Positions 24,317 through 32,613 of a stretch of DNA of 64,000 bases are shown here, piece after piece. The stretch spans positions 21,682 through 85,681 of the forward strand of contig NZ_QTQP01000033.1 of NCBI RefSeq assembly GCF_003854275.1, in the 5' to 3' direction. Position numbers and translations under genes: made by a program. The DNA comes from Burkholderia sp. Bp8963. GTDB lineage: Bacteria; Pseudomonadota; Gammaproteobacteria; Burkholderiales; Burkholderiaceae. The notes below the pieces were generated by a model. It was given only the letters and a program-made list of their open reading frames with translations, was not told where the DNA came from and ran no database searches. The stretch's first letter is position 1. Every line of letters starts with the position of its first letter.

Positions 24317-25522
24317 ATGAGCACCAGCCAGGGCCCGCTCGCGGGCGTCAAAGTGCTCGAATTCGGTACGCTGATCGCGGGGCCCTTCGCGTCGCGTCTG
24401 TTTGCCGAATTCGGCGCGGAAGTCATCAAGATCGAGGATCCGAAAGGTGGCGACCCGCTGCGCAAGTGGCGCAAACTGCACCCGGAGGCGGGCGGCACGT
24501 CGCTGTGGTGGTCGGTCCAGGCGCGCAACAAGAAATCCGTCACGCTGAACCTCAAGTCGGACGCCGGCAAGACGATCGCGCGCCAGCTCGCGCGCGAAGC
24601 CGACATCGTGATCGAGAATTTCCGCCCCGGCCTGCTCGAGAAGCTCGGGCTCGGCTACGACGTGCTGTCGGCCGACAATCCCGGCCTCGTCATGGTGCGC
24701 CTGTCCGGCTACGGGCAGACGGGCCCGTATCGCGACCGGCCGGGCTTCGGCGCGATCGCCGAGTCGATGGGCGGGCTGCGCCACATCACCGGCTATCCGG
24801 AGCTGCCGCCGCCGCGCATCGGCATCTCGATCGGCGATTCGATCGCCGCGCTGCACGGCGTGATCGGCGCGATGATGGCGCTGCATCACCGTAACGTGAA
24901 CGGCGGCGCGGGGCAGGTGGTCGACGTCGCGCTGTACGAGGCCGTGTTCAACATGATGGAAAGCGTCGTGCCGGAGTACGGCGTGTACGGCATGGTGCGC
25001 GAGCGCACTGGCGCGTCGCTGCCCGGCATCGTGCCGTCGAACACCTATGCGTGCCGCGACGGCAGCATCGTGATCGGCGGCAACAGCGATCCGATCTTCA
25101 AGCGGCTGATGAAAGCAATCGAGCGCGAGGATCTCGCCGACGATCCTGCGCTCGCGCACAACGACGGACGCGTGCCGCGCACGCAGGAAATCGACGCCGC
25201 GATCGCCGCATGGCTCGCGCCGCGTACGATCGACGCCGCGCTCGAGGTGCTCAATGCGGCGGACGTGCCGGCCGGGCGCATCTATAGCGTGGCCGACATG
25301 TTCAGCGATCCGCAGTTCGTCGCGCGGCAGATGATCCAGCGCTTCAGGCTCGCCGACGGCACCGAGATTCCGCTGCCGAACATCACGCCGAAGCTGTCCG
25401 GCACGCCGGGCGATACGCGCTGGCTCGGTCCGGCGCTCGGCGAGCACACCGACGAGGTGCTGGACGGCCTCGGCTACGACGCGCAGGCGATCGCCGCACT
25501 GCGCGACGCGGGCGCGATCTGA
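24317..25522 (+). CDS. Class III (CaiB/BaiF) acyl-CoA transferase
   Basis: A 401-residue family III CoA-transferase that moves CoA between carboxylic acids through a glutamyl- or aspartyl-anhydride mechanism. Typical features are GVKVLEFGTLIAGPFASRLFAEFGAEVIKIE (interrupted by no gaps, residues 9-40), NFRPG (101-105), GYGQTGP and the catalytic aspartate D174 in GISIGDSIAAL. C-terminal GEHTDEVL is also a family signature. The RPGFGAIAESMGG segment is of the type seen in citramalate/succinate CoA-transferase relatives, but no pathway genes adjoin. A CAGGGAGACAC sequence precedes the ATG. Substrate not assigned. Confidence 0.88.
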   Translation: MSTSQGPLAGVKVLEFGTLIAGPFASRLFAEFGAEVIKIEDPKGGDPLRKWRKLHPEAGGTSLWWSVQARNKKSVTLNLKSDAGKTIARQLAREADIVIENFRPGLLEKLGLGYDVLSADNPGLVMVRLSGYGQTGPYRDRPGFGAIAESMGGLRHITGYPELPPPRIGISIGDSIAALHGVIGAMMALHHRNVNGGAGQVVDVALYEAVFNMMESVVPEYGVYGMVRERTGASLPGIVPSNTYACRDGSIVIGGNSDPIFKRLMKAIEREDLADDPALAHNDGRVPRTQEIDAAIAAWLAPRTIDAALEVLNAADVPAGRIYSVADMFSDPQFVARQMIQRFRLADGTEIPLPNITPKLSGTPGDTRWLGPALGEHTDEVLDGLGYDAQAIAALRDAGAI

Positions 25523-25638
25523 CCGGAAAAGGCCGCCGCTCAACGTGGCGGTGCGCGGCGGAGCACGGCGCGCGAGCGCAGGTCGAGGGTGGCCGGACTG
25601 TCGCTCTCGCGCCATCTTTCCTCGGTTACAATCGCCGG

Positions 25639-26400
25639 ATGCGAATCCTACTCAGCAACGACGACGGCTATCTCGCCCCCGGTCTCGCGGCGCTTCACGA
25701 CGCGCTGCAGCCGCTGGCCGAGCTCACGGTGACGGCGCCCGAGCAGAACTGCAGCGGCGCGTCGAATTCACTGACCTTGTCGCGGCCGCTGTCGATCCAG
25801 CGCTCCGCGAGTACGGGTTTCTTCTATGTGAACGGCACGCCGACCGATTCCGTGCACATCGCGCTGACCGGCTTGCTCGACGCGAAGCCGGATCTCGTCG
25901 TGTCGGGGATCAACAACGGCCAGAACATGGGCGAAGACACGCTCTATTCGGGGACAGTTGCGGCGGCGACCGAAGGCATCATGTTCGGCGTGCCCGCGAT
26001 CGCGTTTTCGCTGGTCGACAAGGACTGGGCGCATCTCGCCGATGCGGCGCGCGTCGCCGCCGAGATCGTGCAGCACTATCTCGCACATCCGTTGCCCGGC
26101 CATCCGTTGCTGAACGTCAATATTCCGAACTTGCCGTACGACGAGCTGAAAGGCTGGAAGGTCACGCGCCTCGGCAAGCGTCATCCGTCGCAGCCGGTGA
26201 TCCGCGAGACCAATCCGCGCGGCGAGCCGATCTACTGGATCGGGCCGCCGGGCGCGGCGCTCGATGCGAGCGAAGGCACCGATTTCCATGCGGTCGCAAA
26301 CGGTTTCGTGTCGATCACGCCGCTGCAACTCGATCTGACGCACACGCAAATGCTGTCCGCGACGCACGACTGGGCGCGCGCCGGAGGGCGCGCTTCATGA
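25639..26400 (+). CDS. surE: 5'-/3'-nucleotidase SurE
   Basis: A 253-residue survival protein E, a metal-dependent nucleoside monophosphate phosphatase. The metal site D8-D9 is in MRILLSNDDG, S39 in the following loop, and N92 in SGINNGQNMG. The TACAAT box 6 bp before the ATG may be its promoter. The stop codon overlaps the pcm start (ATGA), giving the surE-pcm pair that continues to nlpD and rpoS, a conserved stationary-phase cluster. Confidence 0.96.
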   Translation: MRILLSNDDGYLAPGLAALHDALQPLAELTVTAPEQNCSGASNSLTLSRPLSIQRSASTGFFYVNGTPTDSVHIALTGLLDAKPDLVVSGINNGQNMGEDTLYSGTVAAATEGIMFGVPAIAFSLVDKDWAHLADAARVAAEIVQHYLAHPLPGHPLLNVNIPNLPYDELKGWKVTRLGKRHPSQPVIRETNPRGEPIYWIGPPGAALDASEGTDFHAVANGFVSITPLQLDLTHTQMLSATHDWARAGGRAS

Positions 26401-27410
26401 GCGGCGAGCGCGCGAAGCGGTTCCCGCTCGCGCTCGAGGATCTCAAGCGAGCGCCGCGCAAGGCCGAAGGGCGGACCGGCGAGCGCCACGCGGCGGGCGA
26501 GAGTGCGCGCCAGCGGGTGTCCGCCGGCGCGGCCGCGGGTGCGAACGACAATCGGCAGCCGCGCGGCGGCGCGAAGGCGCTCGCCGCGGCACCGGACAAG
26601 CCCGGCGCGTCCAGATCGGCCGGACCGACGCCGGTCGTACCGAAGCCGGCCGCGGCTGCGGCCGCGCCGAGCGCGCCGAAGCACGGCACGTCCAAGGCCG
26701 CTGTGCACAAGCCAGCGGTGCCCAAGCCGGCCGCCGCACCGAACGTCGCGCTCGCGGGCACCTTCGCGCTGACGTCGGAACGCGTACGCGAGCGGATGGT
26801 CGAACGACTGCGCGCGAACGGCGTGACCGACGCGCGTGTGCTGGAGGCGATGGCCGCGGTGCCGCGCCACATGTTCGTGGACCCGGGGCTCGCGACGCAG
26901 GCCTACGAGGATTCCGCGCTGCCGATCGGCCACCAGCAGACGATTTCGAAGCCGTCGGTCGTCGCGCGGATGATCGAGCTCGCGATGGCCGGCCGCACCC
27001 TCGAGCGCGTGCTGGAAATCGGCACCGGCTGCGGCTACCAGGCCGCCGTGCTGAGCCATGTGGCGCGCGACGTGTATTCGATTGAACGCATCAAGCCGCT
27101 CTACGAGCGCGCAAAGCTGAACCTGCGGCCGCTGCGCGTGCCGAACATCCGTCTGCATTACGGCGACGGGCGCGTGGGCCTGCCGTCCGCGGCGCCGTTC
27201 GACGCAATCGTGATTGCCGCGGCGGGGCTCGACGTGCCACAGGCGCTGCTCGAGCAGTTGACGATCGGCGGGCGCCTCGTCGCGCCGGTCGGCGCGCAGA
27301 GCGGGCAGCATCAGGTGCTCACGCTCGTCGAGCGCGTCGCGCACGCGCAGTGGCGGGAGTCGCGGCTTGATCGCGTTTTCTTTGTCCCTTTAAAATCCGG
27401 AGTAATTTGA
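26397..27410 (+). CDS. pcm: Protein-L-isoaspartate O-methyltransferase with long N-terminal extension
   Basis: A 337-residue protein. Residues 127-337 match the usual Pcm enzyme (about 208 residues), which methylates isoaspartyl residues in damaged proteins using S-adenosylmethionine. Motifs are MFVDPGLATQAYEDSALPIGHQQTISKP and the SAM-binding EIGTGCGYQ (207-215). Residues 1-125 are an additional basic, Ala/Pro/Lys-rich low-complexity extension without a signal peptide. Start at ATG overlaps the surE stop. An internal start near residue 126 (GTFALTS) is not at an obvious ATG, so the extension is probably translated. Confidence 0.92.
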   Translation: MSGERAKRFPLALEDLKRAPRKAEGRTGERHAAGESARQRVSAGAAAGANDNRQPRGGAKALAAAPDKPGASRSAGPTPVVPKPAAAAAAPSAPKHGTSKAAVHKPAVPKPAAAPNVALAGTFALTSERVRERMVERLRANGVTDARVLEAMAAVPRHMFVDPGLATQAYEDSALPIGHQQTISKPSVVARMIELAMAGRTLERVLEIGTGCGYQAAVLSHVARDVYSIERIKPLYERAKLNLRPLRVPNIRLHYGDGRVGLPSAAPFDAIVIAAAGLDVPQALLEQLTIGGRLVAPVGAQSGQHQVLTLVERVAHAQWRESRLDRVFFVPLKSGVI

Positions 27411-27415
27411 AACCG

Positions 27416-28282
27416 ATGAGTATGTTGCGCGCGATGCAAAACAACCGTTCCAAGGAACCGCTCACGCTCGCCCAGCGCGCGATCTGTGTGGCTGCGTTCA
27501 CCACGCTACTGGCCGCCTGTGCAACGCGGCTCGACAACGCGCCCGTCGTCGACCGATCCGGTTCGCTCGGCACGACGCCCGCCGCACAGCCGGCGGTGCC
27601 GCTCGGCCCGCCGCCTCCGGGTTATTACCGCGTGAAGCCGGGCGACACGCTGTACCGGATCGCGCTCGAGAACGGGCAGAACTATCGCGACATCGCCGCG
27701 TGGAACAACCTGGCGAATCCGAATCAGATCGAGGTCGACCAGCTGCTGCGCGTTGCGCCGCCGAATGGCGCGGCAGTCGCGGGCGCGCCGGTGATGGGCG
27801 GTGCCGTCGCGACCGCGCCGCTCAGCAGCGGCCCGGCGACGCCGGGCGGCGCGTCGGCTGCGACCAACCCGTCGCCGGCCGCCGCATCGAGCGACACGCC
27901 GGCGGCGTCGAGCGGCCCCGTCACGTTCGCGTGGCCGGCGCGCGGCCCCGTGTTGAACAATTTCGACGACGCGAAGAACAAGGGTGTCAACATCGGCGGC
28001 AACGTCGGCGAGACCGTGAAGGCGGCCGCTGATGGTCGCGTCGTCTATGCGGGCAATAGCCTGCGCGGCTACGGCAACCTCATTATCATCAAACACGATG
28101 CAACTTACCTCACGGCATATGCACACAATCGCGCTTTGATGGTAAAAGAGGGGGACGCGGTGACGAAGGGGCAGAAGATCGCCGAGATGGGTAACAGCGA
28201 TGCCGACCGCGTGATGCTGCATTTCGAGGTTCGCCGTCAGGGTAAACCTGTCGATCCGCTGAAGTATTTGCCGGCTCAATAA
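27416..28282 (+). CDS. nlpD: NlpD-like lipoprotein: LysM plus degenerate LytM/M23 domain
   Basis: A 288-residue outer-membrane lipoprotein. A lipobox LAAC places the lipidated cysteine at C35. A LysM peptidoglycan-binding domain (about 65-110, YYRVKPGDTLYRIALENG) is followed by a Pro/Ala linker and an M23 domain (about 175-285). The zinc ligands are missing: GVNIGG replaces the usual HxxxD segment and MLHFEVR replaces HLHFE. That matches NlpD/EnvC, which activate amidases rather than cut cell wall. The start is uncertain: TTG at 27407 overlaps the pcm stop (TTGA) with GGAG 4 bp upstream, while ATG 27416 and 27422 are further away. rpoS follows at 11 bp. Confidence 0.88.
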   Translation: MSMLRAMQNNRSKEPLTLAQRAICVAAFTTLLAACATRLDNAPVVDRSGSLGTTPAAQPAVPLGPPPPGYYRVKPGDTLYRIALENGQNYRDIAAWNNLANPNQIEVDQLLRVAPPNGAAVAGAPVMGGAVATAPLSSGPATPGGASAATNPSPAAASSDTPAASSGPVTFAWPARGPVLNNFDDAKNKGVNIGGNVGETVKAAADGRVVYAGNSLRGYGNLIIIKHDATYLTAYAHNRALMVKEGDAVTKGQKIAEMGNSDADRVMLHFEVRRQGKPVDPLKYLPAQ

Positions 28283-28293
28283 CCGAGACGACC

Positions 28294-29382
28294 ATGCCGA
28301 AATCGAAGCGCCACGATCCGCAAGCCGAGTCTGAGAAAGTCAGTCGCGCCACGCAAGCATCGGTGGAGCGTGCTGGCGCTTCGAAGGACGACGAAGAAGA
28401 CGCCGCGGACAACGAACGCGAGTTCGAGACGCGCGACGCCGACTCGGATTCCGGCGAGGAAGAGCGCGACGGCAACGCGGAGGCGGCGCCCGATCTCGAC
28501 GATTTCCGCGCGCTGCTGCAGGCGGAACTGACCGCCGACACGATCCAGCACTACCTGAACCGCATCAGCGTCAAGCCGCTGCTGACCGTCGAGGAAGAGC
28601 AGCGCTATTCCCGCCTCGCGAAGGCCGGCGAATTCGAGGCGCGGCAGGTGATGATCGAGCGCAACCTGCGGCTTGTCGTCAGCATTGCGAAGGGCTACCT
28701 GAATCGCGGCGTGCCGCTGCTCGACCTGATCGAGGAAGGCAATCTCGGCCTGATGCACGCGATCGAGAAGTTCGACCCGACGCGCGGTTTCCGCTTCTCG
28801 ACCTACGCGACCTGGTGGATCCGGCAGAGCATCGAGCGGGCGATCATGAACCAGGCCCGCACCGTGCGCCTGCCGGTGCACGTGATCCGCGAACTCAACC
28901 AGGTGCTGCGCGCGAAGCGCCACCTCGAAAAGAACTCGATGTCGACGGGCGAGGCGGCCGAGCGCCGCGAAGCCAGCATCGACGACATCGCCTACCTCAC
29001 CGGCAAGACCGCCGAGGAAGTGACCGACATCCTCGCGCTCAACGAACACACCGCGTCGCTCGACGCGCCGCTCGATCTCGATCCGGCGAGCAGCCTGCTC
29101 GATCTGCTGCCGGACGACCAGAGCCAGTCGCCGGACGCCGAAGTGCAGCACCGCGAGCTCGAGACGCTCACGCGCGCGTGGCTGTCGCGCCTGTCCGACA
29201 AGCACCGTCACGTGATCGAGCGCCGCTTCGGGCTGAACCATATCGAGCCCGCGACGCTCGAAGAGCTCGCCGACGAGATGGGATTGACGCGTGAGCGCGT
29301 GCGGCAGATCCAGCAGGAAGCGCTGGTGCGCCTCAAGCGGTTCTTCGCCTCCAATGGCGTTCGCAAGGACGCCGTTCTGTAA
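28294..29382 (+). CDS. rpoS: RNA polymerase sigma factor RpoS
   Basis: A 362-residue sigma-70 family factor for stationary phase and general stress. An acidic N-terminal region (DDEEDAADNERE) precedes region 1.2 (DTIQHYLNRI), region 2 (GYLNRGVPLLDLIEEGNLGL, then FSTYATWWIRQSI), region 3 and region 4 with the helix-turn-helix TLEELADEMGLTRERVRQIQ. The nlpD-rpoS order is the standard one, where a main rpoS promoter often lies inside nlpD. The next gene starts 3 bp after the stop. Confidence 0.96.
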   Translation: MPKSKRHDPQAESEKVSRATQASVERAGASKDDEEDAADNEREFETRDADSDSGEEERDGNAEAAPDLDDFRALLQAELTADTIQHYLNRISVKPLLTVEEEQRYSRLAKAGEFEARQVMIERNLRLVVSIAKGYLNRGVPLLDLIEEGNLGLMHAIEKFDPTRGFRFSTYATWWIRQSIERAIMNQARTVRLPVHVIRELNQVLRAKRHLEKNSMSTGEAAERREASIDDIAYLTGKTAEEVTDILALNEHTASLDAPLDLDPASSLLDLLPDDQSQSPDAEVQHRELETLTRAWLSRLSDKHRHVIERRFGLNHIEPATLEELADEMGLTRERVRQIQQEALVRLKRFFASNGVRKDAVL

Positions 29383-29385
29383 CTG

Positions 29386-30162
29386 ATGACTCCGATTCTG
29401 GTTTTTGACATCGAGACGATTCCCGATGTCGACGGCATTCGCCGTCTCGAAGATCTGCCTGCGACGCTCGACGATGCGGCGGTGGCCGAGCATGCGTTCG
29501 CCGCGCGCCGCGAGAAGACGGGCAGCGATTTCCTGCCGCACCATCTGCAGCGCGTCGCGGCGATTTCGTGCGTGTTCCGCGACAACAACGGTTTTCGCGT
29601 GCGCTCGCTCGGCACGCCGCAGGACAACGAGGCGACGCTGATCCAGTCGTTCTACCGCGTGATCGAGAAATACACGCCGCAGCTCGTTTCGTGGAACGGC
29701 GGCGGCTTCGACCTGCCGGTGCTTCATTACCGCGCGCTCGTGCACGGAATCCCTGCGATCCGCTACTGGGATCTCGGTGAGGACGATCGCGACTTCAAGT
29801 GGAACAACTACATCTCGCGCTATCACTCGCGGCACACCGACCTGATGGACGTGCTCGCGATGTACCAGGCGCGCGCGAACGCGCCGCTCGACGCGCTCGC
29901 GAAGCTGTGCGGGTTTCCCGGCAAGCTCGGAATGGACGGCGGCCAGGTCTGGACGGCGTTCCGGGACGGGCGTATCGACGAGATCCGCAACTACTGCGAA
30001 ACCGATGTCGTCAACACCTATCTGCTCTATTGCCGGTTCCTGCTGATGCGCGGCGGCCTGACGCCGAGCGAGTACGCGGACGAAATCCTGCTCGTCAAGA
30101 ACGCGCTTGCGCAGGAGCCCGCGCCGCACTGGGCCGAGTATCTGGCCGCATTCGCCGCTTAG
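29386..30162 (+). CDS. Predicted 3'-5' exonuclease, PolB-like (DEDDy type)
   Basis: A 258-residue nuclease of the family described as related to the exonuclease domain of DNA polymerase B. Exo I is LVFDIETIPD at the N-terminus, Exo II is SWNGGGFDLPVL, and Exo III lies in YCETDVVNTYLLY, giving the acidic metal-binding set. Stand-alone proteins of this family are seen in many proteobacteria and their substrate is not settled. It begins 3 bp after rpoS and so is probably expressed with it. Confidence 0.85.
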   Translation: MTPILVFDIETIPDVDGIRRLEDLPATLDDAAVAEHAFAARREKTGSDFLPHHLQRVAAISCVFRDNNGFRVRSLGTPQDNEATLIQSFYRVIEKYTPQLVSWNGGGFDLPVLHYRALVHGIPAIRYWDLGEDDRDFKWNNYISRYHSRHTDLMDVLAMYQARANAPLDALAKLCGFPGKLGMDGGQVWTAFRDGRIDEIRNYCETDVVNTYLLYCRFLLMRGGLTPSEYADEILLVKNALAQEPAPHWAEYLAAFAA

Positions 30163-30163
30163 T

Positions 30164-30205
30164 GCCAGTCAATTAATGCCCGTCAATTGAAGCCCGTCAA
30201 TCCAG
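30164..30205. repeat. Three tandem 14-bp repeats covering the end of the EEP nuclease gene
   Basis: GTCAATTAATGCCC, GTCAATTGAAGCCC and GTCAATCCAGC follow each other with a 14-bp period between the convergent ends of the two nuclease genes. On the minus strand each unit carries a TGA, so the EEP stop codon is followed by two repeated copies of its own context. Confidence 0.75.
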
Positions 30206-31051
30206 CTCGAGCACGATCGGCTGGTGATCGGACGCGCGCGTGTCGCCGTCGATCTCGCATCGGGTGACGCGCGGCAGCAGCGTGTCGGTGACGAACACGA
30301 AATCGCATGCGAGCGGCCCTTCGGACCACTGCACGGTGTCGTACACGCCGGCCGTCGGCGGCGGCGCGAGCCCCGGATGGCGCGCGATCCACGCATCGAC
30401 GAAGCGCGGTGCGTCGTCGAGCGGTGCGATGAAGCGGCGATACGCGTCGCTGTCGTATGCGCTGTTGAAGTCGCCGCAGACGATCGCATCGCGCGGCTGC
30501 GCGGTCGTGCTGAACGGGCCATTCTCGTTCTCGGCCCGCGCGGGGCGATCGGCGTGCGCGCAGGCTTCGCGATGCCGGTCGCGCAGCGCATCGACCTGTG
30601 CGCGCCGCTGTCGCGCGGAATAATATTCGAGGTGCGTGGTCGTCACGCGCAGCGGGCCTGACGCAGTCGTCACCTCGACTTCGAGCGCGACGCGCGGCAT
30701 CGATGGGGCGGCGTCGTCGGCCGGCCACGGCAGCAGGCGGCGCATCACGCGTCCGGCCGGCAGGCGCGTGGCGATCGCATTGCCGAACTGACGGCGCGGT
30801 GCGCCGGGCGTGGCGGGCGGCAGGTCGGCGCCAATCGCGTCGATGATCGTATAGTCGGGCAGCAGCGCGGCGAGCTCCGCGAACTGGTCGAGGCCAGGGT
30901 GGCCGGCCAGCGCGCCGAACCCGCGCGTGACTTCCTGCAGGCACAGCACGTCGAAGTCGCCGAGCTGGCGTGCGGTGGCAATCGTACGGGGGAGATCGAC
31001 GACGCCGTCCGCGTCCCGACCCCATTGGATGTTCCAGTCGATCAGTCGCAT
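30197..31051 (-). CDS. Endonuclease/exonuclease/phosphatase (EEP) family protein
   Basis: A 284-residue protein of the EEP superfamily (AP endonuclease, DNase I, sphingomyelinase-like). The active-site signatures are present: N7 in DWNIQWG, catalytic E40 in LCLQEV, TTHLEYY (His), GDFNSAY (Asp/Asn) and SDHQPI near the end (Asp-His). No signal peptide, so cytoplasmic. Family members cleave phosphodiesters in nucleic acids or other substrates; which applies here is unclear. GGAGATTCGGCC precedes the ATG. It is divergent from rlmD. Confidence 0.85.
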   Translation of the reverse strand: MRLIDWNIQWGRDADGVVDLPRTIATARQLGDFDVLCLQEVTRGFGALAGHPGLDQFAELAALLPDYTIIDAIGADLPPATPGAPRRQFGNAIATRLPAGRVMRRLLPWPADDAAPSMPRVALEVEVTTASGPLRVTTTHLEYYSARQRRAQVDALRDRHREACAHADRPARAENENGPFSTTAQPRDAIVCGDFNSAYDSDAYRRFIAPLDDAPRFVDAWIARHPGLAPPPTAGVYDTVQWSEGPLACDFVFVTDTLLPRVTRCEIDGDTRASDHQPIVLELD

Positions 31052-31110
31052 GGCCGAATCTCCGGGGATATTTGGTCCGATGCAAAGCAGGCGAGACGCG
31101 ATCCTTCGTC

Positions 31111-31116
31111 TACAAT
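31111..31116 (+). promoter_or_regulatory. Putative -10 box of rlmD
   Basis: TACAAT in the 98-bp divergent gap between the EEP gene and rlmD, giving a leader of roughly 27 nt before the GTG start. No convincing -35 box is visible. Confidence 0.45.
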
Positions 31117-31149
31117 CTCGCCTTCTTCAACGTTTGTCAGGAAAAGCTG

Positions 31150-32547
31150 GTGTCTGAAGCTGCCCCCACTTCTGCGCGCAAGTTGAAAAGCGTGCCCGCC
31201 GCGCCCGATAGCGCCCCGGTTCTCGAGATCGAATCGCTCGACATGGAAGCGCGCGGTGTCGGCCGCGTGACGACCGAGGACGGCGAGCCGGGCAAGGTCA
31301 TCTTCGTCGAGGGCGCGCTGCCCGGCGAGCGCGTGACCTATTCGAGCTACCGTCGCAAGCCGAGCTACGAGCAGGCGACGGTTGTCGATATTCTGCGCCC
31401 GAGCGTGATGCGCACGCAGCCGAAATGCAAGTTCTTCGGCACTTGCGGCGGTTGCTCGATGCAGCATCTCGACATGCGCGCGCAGGTGGCGATCAAGCAG
31501 CGCGTGCTCGAGGACAACCTGTGGCATCTCGCGAAGCTGCGCGCGGAGACGATGTTCTCGCCGATCCACGGCCCGTCGTGGGGCTATCGCTACCGCGCGC
31601 GCCTCACCGTGCGCAACGTCGTGAAGAAGGGCGGCGTGCTGGTCGGCTTCCACGAGAAGAAAAGCAGCTACGTCGCCGACATGACGAGCTGCGAGGTGCT
31701 GCCGCCGCACGTGTCGGCGATGCTCGTGCCGCTGCGCCGGATGGTCGAGGGCCTGTCGATCCGCGACCGCATGCCGCAGATCGAGCTCGCGGTCGGTTCG
31801 CAGGTCACGGCGCTCGTGCTGCGCGTGCTGGAGCCGATCAACGCGGCCGACGAAGCGCTGCTGCGCGCGTTCGCGGACGAGCACAACGTGCAGTTCTGGC
31901 TGCAGCCGAAGGGTCCGGACACGGTGACGCCGTTCTATCCGCTCGACGTGCCGCTCGACTATACGCTGCCCGAGTTCGGCATTCGCATGCCGTTCAAGCC
32001 GACCGACTTCACGCAGGTGAACCACCAGATCAACCGCGTGCTGGTGGGCCGTGCGCTGCGCCTGCTCGCGCCGTCGCGCGACGACCGCGTGCTCGACCTG
32101 TTCTGCGGGATCGGCAACTTCACGCTGCCGCTCGCGCGTCTCGCGCGCGAGGTGATGGGCATCGAGGGCAGCGACACGCTGACGACGCGCGCGCTCGCAA
32201 ATGCGCGCGAGAACGGCGTCGACGGCCACACGACGTTCGCGTGCCGGAACCTGTTCGAGGTCACGGCCGACGACCTCCGCGCACTCGGCGCGTTCGACAA
32301 GTTCCTGATCGATCCGCCGCGCGAAGGCGCGCTCGCGGTGTCGAAGGCGCTCGCGGACATCGCGCAGAGCGGCGAAGGTCCGCTGCCGCGCCGGATCGTC
32401 TATGTGTCGTGCAACCCGTCGACGCTCGCACGCGACGCGGGCCTGCTCGTGCACGAGGCCGGCTACCGGCTGAAGGGCGCGGGCGTCGTCAACATGTTCC
32501 CGCACACGTCGCACGTCGAATCGATCGCGCTGTTCGAGCGCGACTGA
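31150..32547 (+). CDS. rlmD: 23S rRNA (uracil(1939)-C(5))-methyltransferase RlmD
   Basis: A 465-residue enzyme that methylates U1939 of 23S rRNA. An N-terminal TRAM RNA-binding domain (about 20-82) is followed by iron-sulfur cysteines C93, C99 and C102 (CKFFGTCGGC), the SAM-binding motif VLDLFCGIGNFTLPLA and the catalytic cysteine in VSCNPSTLARD. The GTG start is preferred: AGGAAAAG lies 7 bp upstream, and the longer open frame to the left would run through the divergent promoter region. Confidence 0.94.
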   Translation: MSEAAPTSARKLKSVPAAPDSAPVLEIESLDMEARGVGRVTTEDGEPGKVIFVEGALPGERVTYSSYRRKPSYEQATVVDILRPSVMRTQPKCKFFGTCGGCSMQHLDMRAQVAIKQRVLEDNLWHLAKLRAETMFSPIHGPSWGYRYRARLTVRNVVKKGGVLVGFHEKKSSYVADMTSCEVLPPHVSAMLVPLRRMVEGLSIRDRMPQIELAVGSQVTALVLRVLEPINAADEALLRAFADEHNVQFWLQPKGPDTVTPFYPLDVPLDYTLPEFGIRMPFKPTDFTQVNHQINRVLVGRALRLLAPSRDDRVLDLFCGIGNFTLPLARLAREVMGIEGSDTLTTRALANARENGVDGHTTFACRNLFEVTADDLRALGAFDKFLIDPPREGALAVSKALADIAQSGEGPLPRRIVYVSCNPSTLARDAGLLVHEAGYRLKGAGVVNMFPHTSHVESIALFERD

Positions 32548-32566
32548 GCGCGCCGGCGGCAGGCGT

Positions 32567-32595
32567 AAAAAAACCGGCCCGCGGGCCGGTTTTTT
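32567..32595. terminator. Bidirectional terminator between rlmD and the Bax inhibitor-1 gene
   Basis: AAAAAAACCGGCCC-GC-GGGCCGGTTTTTT: a symmetrical stem flanked by A-run and T-run, so it can stop both converging genes. Confidence 0.95.
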
Positions 32596-32613
32596 GCTGG
32601 TGTGCAGCGAACG

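Noticed and set aside
24317..25522. CoA-transferase thought to lack its catalytic aspartate because RPGFGAIAESMGG has no Asp
   Set aside because: On recalling formyl-CoA transferase, the catalytic Asp aligns with D174 in GISIGDSIAAL, which is present.
30970..31149. Longer N-terminus for RlmD
   Set aside because: The extra 60 residues run antisense through the EEP gene and its promoter region; GTG 31150 has a proper ribosome-binding site and gives the family length.
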